DNA of 64,000 nucleotides from Utricularia gibba (taxonomy: Eukaryota > Streptophyta > Magnoliopsida > Lamiales > Lentibulariaceae), in NCBI GenBank assembly GCA_002189035.1, contig CM007991.1, positions 2,356,001-2,420,000 on the forward strand. The letters run 5' to 3'. Shown here piece after piece: positions 61,713-64,000 of this stretch. How positions within the stretch are numbered: the first letter of the stretch is position 1; every line of letters begins with the position of its first letter. Position numbers and translations under genes: made by a program. Under the pieces are notes generated by a model. That model had not been told where the DNA came from and made no database searches. It saw only the letters and a list, made by a program, of their open reading frames with translations.

Positions 61713-62504
61713 CGCAGACTTGTGGAAAGCTAGCTCTCAAAAAAAATATTCACATCCTGATGTTTAGAAGATTTGATCTGCTCCCCATACAAAAAACACC
61801 ATCAAACTTCAAAATATCCGTCCCACCTTTTCCAATTTAGAGGCAAGTTTGCGTTTTTTTCCCCAGGCAGTTGAAATTGATTAAAGAATCGTATTCCCAA
61901 AAGGTAACACAACTTGGAGATTCCAACTTCTTTGCTCTTGTCATTAGCCGGTTTACTTCCTAGGCAGCTGTCCTTTCATGTTTGCCAGACCTTCCTCTAC
62001 AAAAGCATTAGAAGTGGCGTTAGCAACACCGAAACCTAATTCAGGAAAGTGAAAAAAAAAATCCATGAAATCCAATGCTTAGAACTGAAAACCGTGAAAT
62101 AAACCATATGATCACTATATCCGACATCTCCCCGCTATTCTTCAATCGAAAACCACCAGTAACCGTTAACCCACGGCAAAAAACAAGACTCACCAGCAGA
62201 TTCCGCACATTCACACAATTTATAACCAGCTTTCGCAGCACCTCACTCTTGTTCCTTCTATACAGCGTCTTTCGAGAGCTCCCTCCAGACAATCAAACGG
62301 ATGAAGAGAAGGAATTCACAGAAAAACCAACCGTGAAGATGCAATAAGGTGAACGTTTACGGCCCATGTTTGGGTATTAATGGGCCGAGCCCAGTTATTT
62401 CAGGCCCAACGGCTCACACTCATTCCACGCCGTCATGGGTGTTGGTCTCACCTTCAACAGTACGCTTTCCTTCTTCACTTCAGTTCCTCTTTTTCTGTGT
62501 AACA
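61713..62504. other. CCCH 5' UTR and divergent promoter to PNM1
   Basis: The stretch from about 61713 to 62292 may hold 5' UTR exons of the CCCH gene. There is no other coding signal. Confidence 0.5.
62355..62410. promoter_or_regulatory. Site II cluster in CCCH/PNM1 divergent promoter
   Basis: GGCCCA at 62361, TGGGCC at 62381 and GGCCCA at 62403 within 50 bp, 100 bp upstream of the PNM1 start. Typical of genes for nucleus-encoded mitochondrial proteins. Confidence 0.7.
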
Positions 62505-64000
62505 ATGCGGAAGCCCTTGATTTCTCTATTGGCGCACTTACGGCAATGCCTTGGCAGCATCGCCGCAGGTCCCAATTCGTTGAACCGATCGATTTCTACG
62601 TATCCGTCCTCTATTCTTTGGAGGGAGCCTCTCCGGTGCGCTGTGTATAAGAATCCCTTCCGCGTTGCTCATACCCAACCCTTCTCCGCCAGCGCAAAGC
62701 TTTTGTCTGATAAAGTCTCGGGATCTTCTGGTGGTCAGAATCAGGAGGAAATAGGAGAAGAAGAACATGCGTTGGCGAGGCTTCTTTCTAACGAGCTCTT
62801 GCGATCGCCGGAAGCGGAAACTCTCCCGTTGCCCAAAAGACTCGACCTTTCATTTTCTCATGTTACTATTAGGCCCACCTTGCTGCTTGCAACGCTCAAC
62901 GTTTCCCCTGATGCGGGTCGTGTGGCGCTTGATTTCCTCACGTGGGTGAAGTCAAGGCCGGGCTTTGTAGCTACGGATGAGGTTTACTCTTACTGGGTAA
63001 GTTATTTTGGGAGAAGGAAGGATTTTAAGGCGATACATGATGTTCTTGTTGATGGCCGTGGAGTCGTTGGGGTGAAATGTTTCGAAGCTTTTGTTGATCG
63101 GTTGGTTCGGGCCGGAAGAGCGAGTGACGCCGTCGCATTATTTGGTAGGATGAAGAAAGATTACGGTTTTAAAAAAGATATGAGCTCTATGAAGTTTATT
63201 GTTTCGAGTCTCTGTGAGCGAGGATACGCCAGCTATGCTGAAAAGATGGTTAAGAGTCTGGCTAATGAGTTCTTTCCTGATGACTACATTTGTGATGCCT
63301 TGATCAGTGGTTGGTGTGTAGATGGTAAGTTAGAGGAGGCTAGAAGATTAGTGAATGAGATGTCCAGGGGAGGCTTCGAGATAAGTACATTTGCATATAA
63401 TTGTCTTCTAGACTGTGTTTGTCGGCTTTGCAGACAGAAAGATTCCTTCCGGCTTGAATCTGAGACGCAGAATCTGTTGATTGAGATGGAAAGAAAGGGT
63501 GTTCCCCGCAATGTGGATACCTTTAATGTGCTGATTACCAACTTATGCAAGATGAGAAAAACAGAGGACGCAATGAAGCTGTTTTCCAGGATGGGGGAAT
63601 GGAGCTGCCATCCCGATGAAACTACATTTATCGTTCTAATTAAGAGTTTGTATCAGGCAGCTCGGACAGGGGAAGGTGATGAGATGATTGATAGGATGAA
63701 ATCCGCTGGCTATGGAGATGCTCTAGATAAGAAGGTGTATTATGAATTTATTCGTATTTTGTGTGGAATTGAAAGATTCTACCATGCTTTGAGAGTTTTT
63801 GAAATGATGAAAAGGGACGGTTGTCAACCTGGGATTAAAACATATGACCTCTTGATGAAAAAACTATGTGCTCATGGACGTTTTAACAAGGCGAATGCAC
63901 TTTACAAGGAAGCTGAGAGCAATGGATTACCTGTTGAGCCAAAGGAATACAGGGTGGATCCTAAGTTTGTTAAAAAGAAAACTGTGGCTGTGAAGAAGGA
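62505..64000 (+). CDS. PNM1: PNM1-like dual nuclear/mitochondrial PPR protein, cut by window end
   Basis: An open frame from ATG 62505 to the window end (498 codons, no stop), so the C terminus is missing. The N terminus, MRKPLISLLAHLRQCLGSIA, is a good mitochondrial presequence. P-class PPR units run from about residue 150. The stretch LYQAARTGEGDEMIDRMKSA, GIKTYDLLMKKLCAHGRFNK and EPKEYRVDPKFVKKK is very close to what I recall of Arabidopsis PNM1 (At5g60960). PNM1 works in mitochondrial translation and also enters the nucleus, where it meets NAP1 and TCP8. Its nuclear signal is in the C-terminal basic tail, of which only KKKTVAVKK is seen here. The frame is intact. Confidence 0.88.
   Translation, partial: MRKPLISLLAHLRQCLGSIAAGPNSLNRSISTYPSSILWREPLRCAVYKNPFRVAHTQPFSASAKLLSDKVSGSSGGQNQEEIGEEEHALARLLSNELLRSPEAETLPLPKRLDLSFSHVTIRPTLLLATLNVSPDAGRVALDFLTWVKSRPGFVATDEVYSYWVSYFGRRKDFKAIHDVLVDGRGVVGVKCFEAFVDRLVRAGRASDAVALFGRMKKDYGFKKDMSSMKFIVSSLCERGYASYAEKMVKSLANEFFPDDYICDALISGWCVDGKLEEARRLVNEMSRGGFEISTFAYNCLLDCVCRLCRQKDSFRLESETQNLLIEMERKGVPRNVDTFNVLITNLCKMRKTEDAMKLFSRMGEWSCHPDETTFIVLIKSLYQAARTGEGDEMIDRMKSAGYGDALDKKVYYEFIRILCGIERFYHALRVFEMMKRDGCQPGIKTYDLLMKKLCAHGRFNKANALYKEAESNGLPVEPKEYRVDPKFVKKKTVAVKK

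Overview
The window is nuclear DNA of a flowering plant. Support comes from spliced genes with GT-AG introns, five pentatricopeptide repeat (PPR) genes, plant-only families (RKD, GT37 fucosyltransferase, BSD2, AIPP2-type PHD protein, R2R3-MYB) and promoters carrying telo-boxes and site II (TGGGCY) motifs. I cannot name the species. Gene density is about one per 2.5 kb. I see no intact large transposon, organelle insert, virus or CRISPR array. The only mobile-looking item is one AT-rich foldback element.

Layout: 1-5.5 kb holds an NRP-type histone chaperone and an OTP87-like PPR gene (both minus). 5.6-13.4 kb holds tRNA-Leu(CAG), an R2R3-MYB, an RKD transcription factor, a probable polycistronic C/D snoRNA locus and an ACHT thioredoxin gene. 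14-22.5 kb holds an Mpo1-like protein, a GT37 fucosyltransferase, an At5g61400-like PPR and two membrane proteins of unknown function. 23.3-31 kb is one class II formin. 31.9-43.5 kb holds an At3g18020-like PPR, a decayed copy of the formin first exon, HDA5, ATXR2 and a PHD-finger protein. 44-53 kb holds an At1g71490-like PPR, BSD2, a LRR protein and SNAP33. 55-64 kb holds a short membrane-protein-like gene, presenilin, ribosomal protein eL42, a CCCH/SR-type protein and PNM1, which runs off the window.

There is no operon logic. Several genes share themes: organelle RNA processing and assembly (five PPRs, BSD2, ACHT), chromatin (NRP, HDA5, ATXR2, PHD protein) and translation (snoRNAs, eL42, tRNA). 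Three gene pairs or units have site II-rich promoters typical of ribosome and organelle biogenesis genes.

A strong technical pattern runs through the window. Eight otherwise well conserved genes each need one to three single bases added back to keep their frame, 11 sites in all. Every one is a deletion, and several lie in short homopolymers. I read these as consensus errors rather than pseudogenes. The most interesting biological signals are the formin 5' duplication sitting just upstream of a PPR gene, the duplicated N-terminal module of the OTP87-like gene, and the snoRNA locus.
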